A stretch of 64,000 nt of DNA from Kingdonia uniflora (lineage: Eukaryota; Streptophyta; Magnoliopsida; Ranunculales; Circaeasteraceae). This document shows positions 9,872 through 22,033 of this stretch, in pieces. The notes beneath the pieces were generated by a model. The model did not search any database. It saw nothing but the letters and a program-made list of their open reading frames with translations, and was not told where the DNA came from. The stretch spans positions 571,001 to 635,000 of the forward strand of contig JACGCM010002198.1 in the NCBI GenBank assembly GCA_014058105.1, in the 5' to 3' direction. Made by a program: the position numbers and the translations under genes. Within the stretch, counting starts at the first letter, position 1. Every line of letters begins with the position of its first letter.

Positions 9872-10803
9872 TATGACTGGACTTTTATGATTTTCCGATT
9901 ATGATTCGCTTGTGTTACGTTTTGTTAATAATTGTAAAATTTTCCTACAATTATTTGTTGATATGAATTAAGGATCAAGCCTTTCAAATAAGCTTTAAGT
10001 AAATCAGAAATTAGCTAGACGTGCATGATCTGTTTAGGGCAAGATATTATTGAGATAGGCAATTAGATCTGTAACTTTTGGAAATCACCGAGTACACAAA
10101 AACATAGTTCTCCACTTAGATTTTATATTTAATGTGTTGCTTTATTATGTTTTGCATTAAGAGTTCTGACTTCTTGATTAAAGTACAAGTTTAACATGTG
10201 GAGAAATATTTTAAGGGTTTTGATATTACTTTATTATTATAAAGTCAGTAAGTAAAGATGCTTAAAATTCATATGCAATTATAATTTAAACTCTTAGTAC
10301 ATCAAATTACTTTATTATTATGTGTTTTGCCCTTAATAGTACTTTTGATATGCAACTTCTGAGTAACTATACTAGTGTACCAGTTTATCGTGCTAGTTTT
10401 GTTCGCCTCTAATTTAATTTCCTTGATCTCTTAATTTATCATTAGATAATAATAATTATTTTTAATTATGTCATAATATTTATTTGTGATCTATTGCTTA
10501 AGCCGGTTGGAAGTCGCCAAAGTGGCCCAACTATTATGAAGCATGGATATCAAACCGAGTACGTAATGATTTATTTTACCTCAAAAATATTATAGTTTTG
10601 CCCAAAGGTAGATCGATTTTCGCGAGATTTATAAATTGAAATAGGGCAATTGAGATGTATTAAAAATTGATTTTGGAACTAATAACACAAAGGTGAAGGA
10701 CCTTACATAATTTGGTGTACTAATAATTAGCCCTATTATATTAATCTTATAACTATTTGAGTGTACATTTTATATATTGCAATTTAGACCCAAAGGTTGA
10801 TTA
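9872..10803 (+). other. E5 untranslated leader
   Basis: AT-rich leader without a coding frame. Its distal part (about 10329-10797) is homologous in reverse to the minus-strand E4 leader at 15826-16288. It stops at 'gttgatt', where it joins a truncated inverted LTR. Confidence 0.7.
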
Positions 10804-11181
10804 CCTAGGACTTAATACGATAATCACGACAAACAATAATGCCAAAACACAATCACATACCTTGATCTATAGCTTGATTTATTGAGGTATGTTCTTTGAG
10901 TTCGTCTGAGGCGGCGAGTGGTGACAACTAGTTTTTATCTCTCTTAACATTTTCTATGAGATAGTATTTTAGTTAATGGGCTAGGCACACTTATATAGGT
11001 AGAGAGAGGACCTAGTTTCCTATTTCAATTAGAACTATTTTCCATCAAAGTAGATAGTTGTAGGAAACCCTAACCTCATTACCCAATAGGATTAGTTTCC
11101 TATTAGAACTTGGATCATCATAATTAGAAACCCATAATTACTAAAAGACCCTTACTCATGTGAGCCATAATAAGCCTTACA
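10804..11181 (-). repeat. E4 3' LTR (minus strand), terminally truncated
   Basis: The LTR reads leftward from TGTAAGGCTTATTATGG (11181) and lacks about its last 55 bases at the junction with the + leader (about 10803). The purine tract AAGTGGGAGAA (plus 11182-11192) precedes it, as in E5 at 44872-44882. Confidence 0.85.
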
Positions 11182-11661
11182 TTCTCCCACTTAGACCATA
11201 TAAAGTAGGTTTGAAAATCATATTCGGTAAAACTTAAGTTTGCAAAATTTTTGACTCAAAATAGGCTCAACAATTAAATAACTGACACGAGTGTGATTTA
11301 AAATATATCCAGGTCATACTATCTTTATTGATCATCATAATACCAAAATTAAACAATTTACTAAAGTGAGTCATGGCAGTCTTATGTAATTTTGTGACAC
11401 ATTTCCTTCCATGTACTACAACAATAATGAACTATTGAACTTGGTTCATAAGTGAGGTTTATAGGCATGAACAAATAAGCCTATAAAAGGTCAATCAATA
11501 ATGTCTTGTCAAAAGACTTTCCTGTTATCATTCATCCAATCACATACATGTGTACATATAATGGTAAACAAGAAAATATCATAAACATTCTATAATAAGA
11601 TCTCAATAAGATGTTTAAAAAAATAATTAAACTAAAAAATCCATAACTATAAAGAAGAACA

Positions 11662-13412
11662 TTATGGAATCTGCCCAAGACCCATACTCTGAACATATTT
11701 CTTAAATATCTTTGGCGGTAATCCCTTAGTCAATAGATCTACAACCATAAGCATTGTACTTATGTGTTCTATAAACACTCGTTGTTTCTGACCAGACTCC
11801 TTGACTGATAAATATTTTATCTCCATGTGCTTAACACCATTAGAATATTTATCATTCTTGGAGAAAAATACTGCTACGGTATTATCACTATAAATTCTCA
11901 ACGGCTTGGAAATAGAGTTGACAACTCCAACTCCTGGGATAAAATTCCTCAACCATAAGCCATGATATGTGGCCTCATAGCATGCCACAAACTCAGCCTC
12001 CATAGTAGATAAAGAAATATTATCTTATTTTGCACTTTTCTATGAAATTGCCTCACCAGCCAATAGGAAGACATAACCAAAAGTAAACTTCCTACTATCA
12101 GGGAATCTAGCAAAATCTGAGTCTAAGTAACCGATCACTTCTAAATGATCAGACCTCCTAAATGTGAGCATGTAATCTTTTGTTCCTTGCAAGTACCTCA
12201 TAACTTTCTTTGAAGCTTTCCAATCGTCCATCCCTGGATTGATTTGACAGCAAAGCTTATGTCTGGTTTAGTACAAGTCTGCACATACATTAGACTCCCT
12301 ACGACAGAAGCGCACATAATCTTTTCCATTTGTTTACGTTCCCATTCAGTCTTTGGGCATTGCATAAGATTAAATTTATTACCTTTTTGAATTGGAGCAT
12401 CACTAGCTGAATAATTCTTCCTACTGAATCTCTCTAAAACTTTATTGATATAGGCTTTTTGAGACAGCCCTAACAATCCTCATGCTTGGTCTCGGTAGAT
12501 TTTGATTCCAATTATGTAAGATGCCTCACCTAAATCTTTCATTTCAAAGCTCTTAGAGAGAAACTTCTTAGTCTGGTGAAGTAGACCAAAATCATTACAA
12601 GAAAGTATGATTTCATCAACATACAAAACCAAAAATATTAACTTACTCCCACTGACCTTGAGGTATATATATCGATCAACAATGTTTTCTTTAAAGCCAA
12701 AAGGAACAATAGTATCGTGAAACTTAATGTACCATTAGCGGGAAGCTTGTTTAAGACTGTATATTGATTTCTTAAGCTTACAAACCATATTTTCTTTACC
12801 CTCTTCAGAAAAACCTTCAAGTTGATTCATATAGACTTCTTCATCTAAACTCCCATTCAGAAAAGTAGTTTTCACATCCATTTGGTATAACTCTAAATCA
12901 TAATGAGCCACCAATGCTATAATAATTATAAATGAGTGCTTCTTTGATATAGGTAAGAAGGTCTCCTTGTAATTATTGCCTTCTTTTTGAGTGAAACCTT
13001 TGGCCACAAGTCGGGCTTTATATCGTTCGATATTGCCATTACTGTCGCGCTTGGTCTTAAAGACCCATTTACAACCAACTTTCTTGTATCCTTTTGGCAA
13101 TTTAACGAGATCCCAAACTTCATTTTGTTTGATTGATTTCAATTCTTCTTTCATAGAATCAATCCATTGAGTAAAATTATTACTATCCATGGCTTGTGAA
13201 AATAAAACCAGATCCTTAGTCCCTATGTTAAATTCAAATTCCTGTAAGTACACCACAAAGTCATCTGAAATAGCAGATCTCCTTTTCCATTGGGATCGGC
13301 GTGGTACTATTTCTTGTGGTACCTCTATTATCGATTTATTGGTGACAATCTCATTATGGAGTGGTTGATTTCCCAGTTGTTGCTCGGTATCATCGATTTG
13401 ATCAACAACCAT
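11662..13412 (-). pseudogene. pol: E4 copia reverse transcriptase and RNase H, decayed
   Basis: The reverse transcriptase runs 13412 to about 12200 (WIDSMKEELKSIKQNEVW; YQMDVKTTFLNGSLDEEVYM) and RNase H 12231 to 11662. Stops and frameshifts occur near 12735, 12480 and 12030. The catalytic YVDD box reads YVDE (about 12612-12623), which would remove one metal-binding Asp. The RNase H segment ends in the usual 'LLTKGLPPKIF' motif. The region 11182-11661 is the untranslated tail between pol and the LTR. Confidence 0.85.
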
Positions 13413-13435
13413 ATGAACAACAACATGATTAGAAG

Positions 13436-14518
13436 TTATGGGTAATGGGACTTGCGCCCTAACTTCCTCAATGAGTACTTTTCGTGATTCACTACTCCTA
13501 CTAATTTTACCATTTTCAAGGAATCTTGCATTACCGGTATTAACAATTCTCGTACTATGGGTAGGAAAATAAAACTTATACCTTTTGGACTTATCAAGAT
13601 AACAAATAAAGTACCCTCTAATTGTTTTATGTTATAATTTCTTTTCATGTGGATTGTAAATTCTAGCCTCTGCTGCACATCCCCAAACATGAAGATGTCT
13701 TAAATTAGGTTTTCTTCTAGTCCAAAGCTCGAATGGAGTTTTTGGAACTGCCTTACTAGGAACCCTATTTAATAAATATACAGCGGTCTTTAGAGCTTCA
13801 ATCTACAAAGATACGGGTAAAGTTGAATTAGTTATCATACTCCTTACCATTTCCATTAAAGTACGATTATGCCTTTCAGCTACACCATTCTGTTGTGACA
13901 TTTTTGGCATTGTGTATTGAGCACGAATACCAAGCTTCTCTAGAAGTTTGGCGAATGGGCCAGGGCACTGACCCGAATCGTCATATATACCATAGTATTT
14001 ACTACCTCTATCTGACCTAATGACTTTCACCTTTTTGCCTAATTGCGTTAGTAATGAATACCTCAACGACATTCACTGTGTAAGATTTTTTACTTAATAA
14101 ATAGACATAACCATAACGTGGAAAGTCATCAATAAAGGTGATAATATTTTTCTCCCATAAAACAGGGAGTGGTAAAAGGTCCACAAATATCTGTATAAAT
14201 AATTTCAATAGGCTTCATACTTCTTGTGACAACCTTCTTGGTGTGTTTGGTTTGTTTACCTTTAATACAATCTACATACACACACCGAAATCAGTAAAAT
14301 CTAGGTTCGGAAGGACCCCATTTTTTACTAATCTCTGCATTCTTTCTCTAGAGATATGCCCCAGTCACCTGTGCCACAAGATGGAAGAATTTTCATTAGT
14401 TATGCCACATTTAGTTCCAACATTAGGATGCAGGGTCAAAAGGATTTTGGCAAACATGCTATTAAGATTTAATTTATATAGGCCATCTCATAAAATACCA
14501 GAACCAATAAAAGCATAA
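13436..14518 (-). pseudogene. pol: E4 copia integrase
   Basis: The integrase core is in several frames. It includes FIDDFPRYGYVYLL near 14130, IRSDRGSKYYG near 14020 and MSQQNGVAERHNRTLMEMV near 13880, so the second Asp and the Glu of the DDE triad are visible. The zinc-binding and pre-integrase part extends to about 14518. Homologous to E5 34150-34900. Confidence 0.8.
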
Positions 14519-15684
14519 TTTTTTGAATAAACTGAAAGAACCATTCCCAAAGAGAAAAGAATACTCATCAAGTTCTAAAAGAGATAAAGAAAGCAAATTG
14601 TGAGAAACTGAAGGAACATAGAAGGTAGGCGATAAATCTAAATGATGTCCAGTGTCTAAGAATAAATGAAAGGTCCCCACGGCTTAAACAGATGTTTTGA
14701 CTTTATTTTTCGTAAATATGAATTTTTTATTTGATTTTGCGTTCTGGGTTATAAGGAATCCCTGCATCGTATTGGAAACATGAACAGTAGCACCCGAGTC
14801 AATCCACCAAGTATTAGAAGAAACTTAAGTATGATTTGATTTGAAACATACAAAAACTAAATGATTACCTTTCTTTTCGAACCAAGCCTTACGTTTCTGA
14901 TAATCTTTCTGAACATGCCCCATCTTTTTGTAGAAGTAGCACCTATTACGTTCATTGTCACATTCCGTCTTTGGAGCCTTAGTAACATTAAAAGTTCCCC
15001 TTACCTTGAATAATCCTCATTTCTCATCAGGCTTCCTCCAATTCTTTATAGCTTCTTGTATTGTAAGATGAACTGAATGATTTCCTTGTTGCTTAAGCCT
15101 TCCATCCTCTTGAACAATCATGTTGGCCAATTCATTCACATTCCACTTCTCCTTAATAGTATTGTAATGAATTTATAAATGGACCAAATTGAGAAGGCAA
15201 TGAGTTTAAAATAAATTAAGAAATAAATGAATCATTTACTTCCATCCCTAACATTTTAAGTTTAATAGCTAGATTTATCATTTCTAAGACATGTTCATGC
15301 ATGCCTCGTACACCATCATATTTCACTGTAGTAAGTTTAGCCATTAAAGTTCCTGCTAATGACTTATCAGCAGTTTTAAAATGTTATGCCACAGATATTA
15401 AAAATGCTTTCACATTTTCAAACTTAAGAAGTGAAGACTTGATATTAGTCACTATAGTCATTCGCATAAACATAAGACTTAACCTGTTCAACCCTTCCCA
15501 AGCTTTATGGAAAGTCTTCTCATCCCCATTGCTCTCAGTAGAAAGATCAGTGGGTTTTTCAGACAAAAGTGTAAAATCAAGATCCAAAACACCTAAGTGA
15601 AACTGAATTTGTTTACTCCAGTCTAAAACATTAGTTCCATTGAGAATTGGAACAAATGAAGCATGCGAATGTAGCAAAACAGGG
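14474..15684 (-). pseudogene. gag: E4 copia gag and protease
   Basis: Gag begins near 15677 (HASFVPILNGTNVLDWSKQI), preceded by a purine/pyrimidine-rich stretch ending in ttttgcag (minus), which may be a splice acceptor. The zinc-knuckle region (CYFYKKMGHVQKDY) lies near 14925-14950; its last Cys is Tyr. The protease motif WWIDSGATVHVS is intact near 14800. The frame is interrupted several times between 15380 and 14690. Confidence 0.8.
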
Positions 15685-16288
15685 TTTGGTACTGCAAAAT
15701 AATTAAAAACTCATAAAATATTAATTCTACAAGTTATAAATAAATTAAACATGACTTAGAATATAAGAAATTAAAACCAAATTATATTCCGATGATGAAT
15801 TAATAATATCATCACAAATCAACTTTTGGGTCTAAATTGCAATATATAAAATGTCCACTCAAATAGTTATAACATTAATATAATAAGGCTAATTAAAAGT
15901 GTACGCCAAATTATGTAAGGTCTTTCACCTTTGGGTTATTAGTTTCAAAATCAATCTAGAATACATCTCAATTACCCTATTTATATTTATAAATCTTGCA
16001 AAAATTGATCCGCCTTTGGGCAAAACCATAATATTTTTGAGATAAAATAAATCGTTACATACACGGTTTGATATCCATACTTCATAATAGTTGGGTCATT
16101 TTGGCGACTTCCAACCGACTTAAGCAATAGATCACAAATCGATATTACGACATAACAAAGAAAAAATTATCATCTAATGATAAATTAAGATATCAAAGAA
16201 ATTAAAGTAGAGGCAAACAAAACTAGCACGATAAACTGGTACAATAGTATAGTTACTCAAAAGTTGTATATCAAAAGCACTATTAAGA
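15685..16288 (-). other. E4 leader (minus strand), 5' part missing
   Basis: Non-coding leader homologous in reverse to 10329-10797. It ends abruptly at 16288 (plus strand ctattaagagg) against the acidic-repeat gene. The 5' LTR and primer-binding site expected to the right are absent. Confidence 0.7.
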
Positions 16289-16295
16289 GGAAGTC

Positions 16296-16660
16296 TCACG
16301 AGTACATTATGTTTATATTACCCATGGATCGTCTTAGTACGTGATCTTCTTCACCAACACTTAGTGGCTTTGTTATTCTATCAACAGTCATGGCAGAAAC
16401 TTCAGTTACGTTCTCTTCCTCGCTACAAATAACCTCATTCGGTACGACTATCTTCAAATTGTCGTCTTCATCAATTGCTTTGATTGTGGCTCCCAAATTT
16501 TCAATGTTTTCCTCAACAACATTCTGTTCTTCCACTTTAATACTCTGATCTTCGCTTGGAAGTTCAGTCTCAGTAGTTTTTTTAAAATTCTCAGCCTCAT
16601 TGTCTTCGATATGGAACCCATTAACTTCAGGAGAATTACCCCGTGGGCTTTTCTATATTT
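16296..16660 (-). pseudogene. acidic-repeat protein gene, 3' part
   Basis: This open frame of about 118 codons (16650-16296) is very acidic: NSPEVNGFHIEDNEAE, TETELPSEDQSIKVEEQNV, IKAIDEDDNLKIVVPNE. It ends MYS-stop close to the junction with the E4 leader, so the stop may not be the natural one. It appears to be the continuation of the minus-strand gene at 30036-31022, because the sequence between them is a retrotransposon with matching 5-bp target duplications. Across the repaired joint a one-base frame change is needed near 16645. The function is unknown. Confidence 0.6.
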
Positions 16661-16665
16661 ATGTC
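16661..16665 (+). other. target-site duplication ATGTC (E2), left copy
   Basis: Equals 30031-30035, immediately after the distal end of the E2 3' LTR. Confidence 0.9.
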
Positions 16666-17384
16666 TGCTGGAAAATACAAAGGTATTTGTTTTCCCTTGA
16701 AGTTTGAATGGTGGAACTAAATGGTTTTAGTCCCACATTGGATATGAGGGAAACACAACTCTCCTATATAAGTAAATCAAACACTTACCTTGTTGTAATG
16801 TGCGTGAGAGTTGGTGGGTCACACGCGTATGTGCTACATGTGCGGCCCATGTGTGTAAACTAGCTTGGGTACATGGGCTACCCATGGGCTTGCTCGACCT
16901 AGGAAACCCGCTTATTATTATAAGTCTATGATTGGGCCTTGGGGCCTTGGGCCATGGGCTCATGGGGATTCCTTTAAGCACTTAGTCATTTTTTGGGTTT
17001 GAGGTGTGAGTTGGGGTGTCTCCAACAGGCGTACCTTAAGGTGTGACTCTTGGTGAAGAGGCACTAACTTGAGGTGTGACTCTTGGTGAAGAGTCATCTA
17101 TGCTCTATATAACCCAATTTCATTTTCATTTATAATCATCAGTTTTTCAGAGTTTTCTTGTGTCTTTTTACAAAGAGAAAACAGACGCAATCAAAGTTTG
17201 TTTGGCAGAAAGATAGAAGTCCATTCTTCTTTTTGCGACTGATCGCTGTATCCAGGGAGATAGGGGCCTATATTCCTGCAAAGCACTATGGCAGGGGCAA
17301 ATCTGTCTTAAGGAGATAGTGTGTATACACTAGACTCGATTATCTCCTTAAGAGGTGCTGGTTTTTCATGCAGATTGGAATACA
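16666..17384 (+). repeat. E2 5' LTR
   Basis: TGCTGGAAAATACAAAGG ... GATTGGAATACA. TATA-like boxes lie at 16765-16770 and about 17104-17111 (ctatataaccc); the second precedes the conserved leader-proximal region and is the better promoter candidate. CTTAAG boxes lie at 17307 and 17347. Confidence 0.9.
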
Positions 17385-17399
17385 ATCTTAAGACAGATT
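17300..17399 (+). promoter_or_regulatory. E2 LTR-end switch: hairpin versus primer-region pairing
   Basis: CTTAAG occurs at 17307, 17347 and 17387, exactly 40 bases apart. TCTTAAGGAGAT (17306-17317) can pair with ATCTCCTTAAGA (17342-17353), a 12-bp stem. Alternatively AATCTGTCTTAAG (17300-17312) can pair with CTTAAGACAGATT (17387-17399), 13 bp, placed where a tRNA primer would bind. The two helices share one strand and exclude each other. E1 keeps the same spacing (5214, 5254, 5294). Confidence 0.7.
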
Positions 17400-17430
17400 A
17401 ATTTTTTCTGTGTGATCAAAAATTGTAGCA

Positions 17431-18399
17431 ATGGTGAATATCACTGAGAAGGAGGGTAAAAAGGGTAGCCTACACATTTTAAAGGTGAAGCCTGAGAATT
17501 TCAATGGCATTGAAGCGTTGGCAACAAAAGATGTTATTCTTTCTCACAACTCTGAACTTAGCAAAATTCCTCAAGGAGGACAAACCAGAGTTGAAGGAGG
17601 AAGAAACTGATCTAACAACTGTAGCAGCCGTGGAGGCGTGGATTCATTCTGACTTTCTGTGTTGGAATTATATTCTGAATGGGTTGGACAACACATTGTA
17701 TAATGTGTACAGTCCAACAGAGTCAGCAAGGGAACTGCGGGAATCTTTAGACCATAAGTATAAGACGGAAGATGTCGGACTAATTTTTTTTGTAGTTGGC
17801 AGATTCTTGGATTATAAAATGGTAGATTCCAAGACTGTAATCAGTCAAGTACAGGTCATGTAGAAGGTATGAGGTTAAGTGAATCTTTTCAGTTTACTGC
17901 GATAATTGAGAAGTTGCCTTCATCCTGGAAGGACTTTAAAAGTTATTTGAAGCATAAGAGGAAAGAAATGAAGTTGGAGGAACTGATCGTAAGGCTAAGG
18001 ATCGAAGAAGATAACAAATCCAATGAAAAGAAGGATGTTGTTCATTCTTACGATGCCAAGGCTAACATGGTCGAGGGAATCCCAAAACCCCATAAGAAAA
18101 ATGGGAAGAAAGGGAAAAATGGGAAGAATTTCCTGGGCCCTAAGGGCAAGGACTTTAAGAAGTTTACAGGGAGTTGTTATGTTTGTAGCAAACCAGGGCA
18201 TAAGTCAATGGAATGCCACAAGCGTAAAAGCGGACCAGAGAGTGGCAAAGGCACTCAAGCAAATATTCCTGAGATGGAGAACCTGTGTGTAGTGATCTCC
18301 AAAATCAACCTGGAAAGCAATTCCAGAGGATGGTTTGTGAACACAGGGGCCACACGTCATATATGCTATGACAGAAGTTTATTTACTACCTACAATTAG
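17431..18399 (+). pseudogene. gag: E2 copia gag and protease start
   Basis: ATG at 17431 (MVNITEKEG...). A small frameshift near 17500, and a deletion ending in TAG at about 17861-17863, break the capsid domain. The second half (17869-18399) is open and contains basic linker repeats (KKNGKKGKNGKN) and an intact CCHC knuckle (CYVCSKPGHKSMECHK, about 18178-18225). The protease motif reads NTGATRH at about 18340 instead of DTGATRH, so the catalytic Asp is lost. Confidence 0.85.
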
Positions 18400-18417
18400 A
18401 CTGAACATGAAGAGAAA

Positions 18418-19440
18418 GTGTTTATGGGCAACGTTTCGACTTCAAGGGTCAAAGGAAAAGGGAAAGTAGTTCTGAAATTCACATCTGAAAAAGAAGTTAC
18501 TTCGAATGAAGTGCTGCATGTGCCTGATATCCGCAAGAACCTTGTTTTCAGAGCATTACTGATCAAGAATGGATTCAAGCTAGTGTTTGAGTCAATCAGA
18601 TGTATCATGACTAAGAATGGTGTATTCATAGGAAAAGGTTATGAGTGTGATGGACTGTTCAAACTAGCAGTCTTGTGTAAACCATTTTTAATTATCAATA
18701 AGAATGAGAATTCTATTTACTTGTTTGAGTCATTCAATGTTTGGTATCAACGATTTAGACATGTAAATTATGGCTCACTGCGTAAATTAGTCCATTTAGG
18801 ATTGCTGCCTAATTTCAATCTTGATTGCAAACAAAAATGTGAAGTGTGTGTTGAAGCAAAATTTGCTAAACAACCATTCCATTCTATTGAACAACGTAAA
18901 ACTGAACCGCTAGATTTGATTCACAGTGATCTCTGCGATTTGAAGTTTATTCAAACACGAGGCGGAAAGAAGTACTTTATTACTTTCATAGATGATTGTA
19001 CAAGATATAGTTATATCTACTTGCTCAGAAGCAAAGATGAAGCACTGGAAGTATTTATTATGTTCAAAAATGAGGTTGAGACTCAACTCAACAAAAAGAT
19101 AAAAGTTCTTCGAACTGATAGAGGTGGGGAATACGACTCTATTACATTTGGAGAACTTCGTGCTAAGTTTAGTATTATACACTAAACTACTGCACCTTAC
19201 ACTCCTCAACAAAATGGAGTTGCTGAGAGAAAAAATAGAACTTTAAAGAATATGCTTAATGTTATGCTTATTAGTTTTGGTTTGCCGCAGAACTTGTGGG
19301 GGGAGGCGTTACTTTCTGCGAATTATATTCTCAATAAGTAACCTCACAAGAAGATTGAAAAGACTCCTTATGAACTCTGGAAAGGCGGAGAGCCTTTTTA
19401 TAAGTTCTTAAAAGTGTAGGGGTGTCTTGCAAAGGTACAA
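18418..19440 (+). pseudogene. pol: E2 copia integrase
   Basis: Open from 18418 to 19185: pre-integrase domain, then the integrase core with HSDLCD (about 18925), FIDDCTRYSYIYLL and LRTDRGGEYDS (about 19112-19140). A TAA at 19183-19185 precedes the segment with QQNGVAERKNR (about 19207-19239), so all three acidic residues of the DDE triad remain recognisable but not in one frame. More stops occur at 19338 and 19418. Confidence 0.85.
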
Positions 19441-19446
19441 GTACCA

Positions 19447-21287
19447 TTGCCAAAAAGGTTTAAGTTTGGACCTAAAACTATTGACTGTATTTTTATTGGC
19501 AATGCCAATAACAGTAATGCATATAGATTTCTCGTATACAAATCTAAAATAAATGATGTGCATGAGAATACCATCTTTGAATCACGAGATGCTATATTTT
19601 TAGAAAATATATTTCCATATAAAAAGAGTGATAATGTGAATCCTCTTAAAAGAACAACTGATGTTGCTTCTAGTAGTGATCAACGTATTACTCCTACAAG
19701 TTCTGATTTTAATGCAGAACCAAGACGTGGGAAACGACTTAAAGTTGCCAAGTCTTTTGGCAAAAAATTTATAGCATTTTTGTTGGAAAATGAGCCTCGA
19801 ACCTTCAAGGAGCCATGGCTACACCTGAAGCTCCTAGTTGGCAAGAGACTGTACAGGGTGAGATAGACTCTATAATGCACAACCATACTTGGGAATTGGT
19901 AGATCTTCCACCTGGCAACAAATTTATAGGTTGCAAGTGGATTTTCAAACAAAAATTGAGACCTAATGGTTCAATTGAAAAGTACAAAGCCAGACTTGTT
20001 GCCAAAGGATATAGGCAAAAAGAAGGTGTAGACTATTTTGATACATATTCTCCAGTGACAAGAATAACTTCCATTCGTATGTTGATAGCTATTGCAGCAG
20101 TGCATAAGCTTGAAATACATCAAATGGATGTTAAAACATCATTCTTGAATGGTGAATTAAATGAAGAATTATATATGAACCAACCTGAGGGGTTCATTGT
20201 CCGAGGCCAAGAAAATAATGTGTATCGGTTGGATAAATCTCTTTATGGATTGAAGCAGGTACCTTCACAATGGTATGACAAAATTGATGGAGTCATGATT
20301 AAGGATGGCTTCAAAATTAATGAATGTGATAGATGTGTCTATATTAAAAGCATTAATGGTGAGCATGTCATTGTGTGTCTTTATGTAGACGATATGCTCA
20401 TCATGAGGACTAAGATCAATGTCATTATGTCAACAAAGAATATGTTGTCCAAATATTTTGATATGAAGGACTTAGGTATTGCAAATGTTATTCTTGGCAT
20501 AAAGATTAACAGAATACCATAGGGACGTGTGTTGTCTCAATCACATTATATAGAGAATGTACTTAAGAAGTTTAATAAATTTAACTGCCGTGGTGTTCAG
20601 ACGCCATACGATAATATGCGGCAATTGATTAAACATAAAAGTGAGCCTATTTCTCATATAGAGTATGCACGCATCATAGGCAGTCTAATGTATATTATGA
20701 ACTATACTAGACCAGATATTTCTTATACAATTAGCAAACTGAGTCGGTATACTATAAACCTTGGACCGATCCACTGGAAAGCGTTAATTAGGGTTTTACT
20801 GTATTTAAAGCACACAATAGACTATGGGTTGCACTACACAAGATATCCAGCTGTCCTTGAGGGATTCAGTGATGCAAACTGGATATCAAATTCTAACGAG
20901 TCATACTTCAAAAGTGGATACGTGTTTAGACTTGGTGGTGGAGCTGTCTCATGGAAATCCTCAAAATAATCATGCATAGCTCGATCAACTATAGAATCAG
21001 AGTTTGTTGCTCTAGATTTAGCAGGAGATGAAGCTGAGTGGTTTCGACAGTTTTTAGAGGATATTCCTATGTGGCCAAAGCCAGTACCTGCCTTATGTAT
21101 CCATTCCAATAATCAAGCAGCGATTGCAAGGGCAAAGAATAATGTCTATAACGGTAAGTCAGGACATATACATCGTAGACATAATACTGTAAAGAAATTA
21201 CTTGCAAGTAGAGTTATATCCATTGACTTTGTGAAGTCCAGTGACAACCTAGCGGATCCATTTACAAAAGGGTTGGCAAAAATGTAA
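19447..21287 (+). pseudogene. pol: E2 copia reverse transcriptase and RNase H
   Basis: The integrase C-terminus (19447-19800) leads to reverse transcriptase (19815-20522) with WIFKQKLRPNGSIEKYKA, HQMDVKTSFLNGELNEELYM and the catalytic box CLYVDDML (about 20380) intact. A stop (TAG, 20520-20522) separates it from the connection and RNase H (20529-20969 and 21069-21287). RNase H is broken by a TAA near 20967 in 'SSK*SCIA' and ends 'NLADPFTKGLAKM'. This is the copy with the fewest lesions in the polymerase. Confidence 0.88.
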
Positions 21288-21900
21288 GTTTTTTCCACAT
21301 CGAGGGGAATGGGCTTAAAGCCTTTAACTACGAGTTAACCACAACGGAAACCTAACCTAGTTGATTGAAGATCCCATGATTTAGGTTCAATAGGGCAACT
21401 AGTTGTGAGTTACTCAACATGAGCACTGAGAACATTTTAACTTCTGCTCATTCCATGATGTGAACAGTGCAACCTGTCGTAATTTTTAGGGTAAGTTCTC
21501 TAAACTTTTAATGATTCCTATGACTTGTATTTATAAGTTGGGTACGATAGGGTACTCTTAATAGGCAATCACCTATGTGAGTGTGAGGTGGGGCCGCTTC
21601 CATGAGAATTTTATAGGGTAAAATTCTCTAATAGTACTCATGAATCTGGGATTTGTTCAGGGCCGAATTGAACGCAACTGTGAGAGCCGATTATGTTTGG
21701 AATAGTACTGTTTGAAGACTATTGTCTTGGTTTACACCAAAGCTGACAGTTCAAGACATATGTTCACTAATCATCATAAATCTAATAGTTTTTTACTAGA
21801 GAAGGTTCGAGTCCACAAGACACCTCACTCGATGAAGGATCATTCCCTGATTTTCTCTGTTTTGTCTAAATTTGTCTGTTACCATTCAAATGTTGGGGAT
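21288..21900 (+). other. E2 3' untranslated region and purine tract
   Basis: Non-coding sequence between pol and the 3' LTR. It ends in the purine-rich primer tract TTGGGGAT (21893-21900) directly before the LTR start TGTTAGAAAATAAAAGG. Confidence 0.8.
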
Positions 21901-22033
21901 TGTTAGAAAATAAAAGGGTATAGGTTTTTCCTTTAAGTTTGACTGGTGGAACTAAGTGGTTTTAGTCCCACATTGGATATGAGGGAAACACAACTCTCCT
22001 ATAAAAGTAAATCAAACACTTACCTTGTTGTAA
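21901..22033 (+). repeat. E2 3' LTR, left part
   Basis: The first 133 bases of the LTR, ending ...ccttgttgtaa, corresponding to 16666-16798 with no net length difference. Confidence 0.9.

Noticed and set aside
14138..14518. 126-codon plus-strand open frame
   Set aside because: Complement of the E4 integrase and pre-integrase region; no family of its own.
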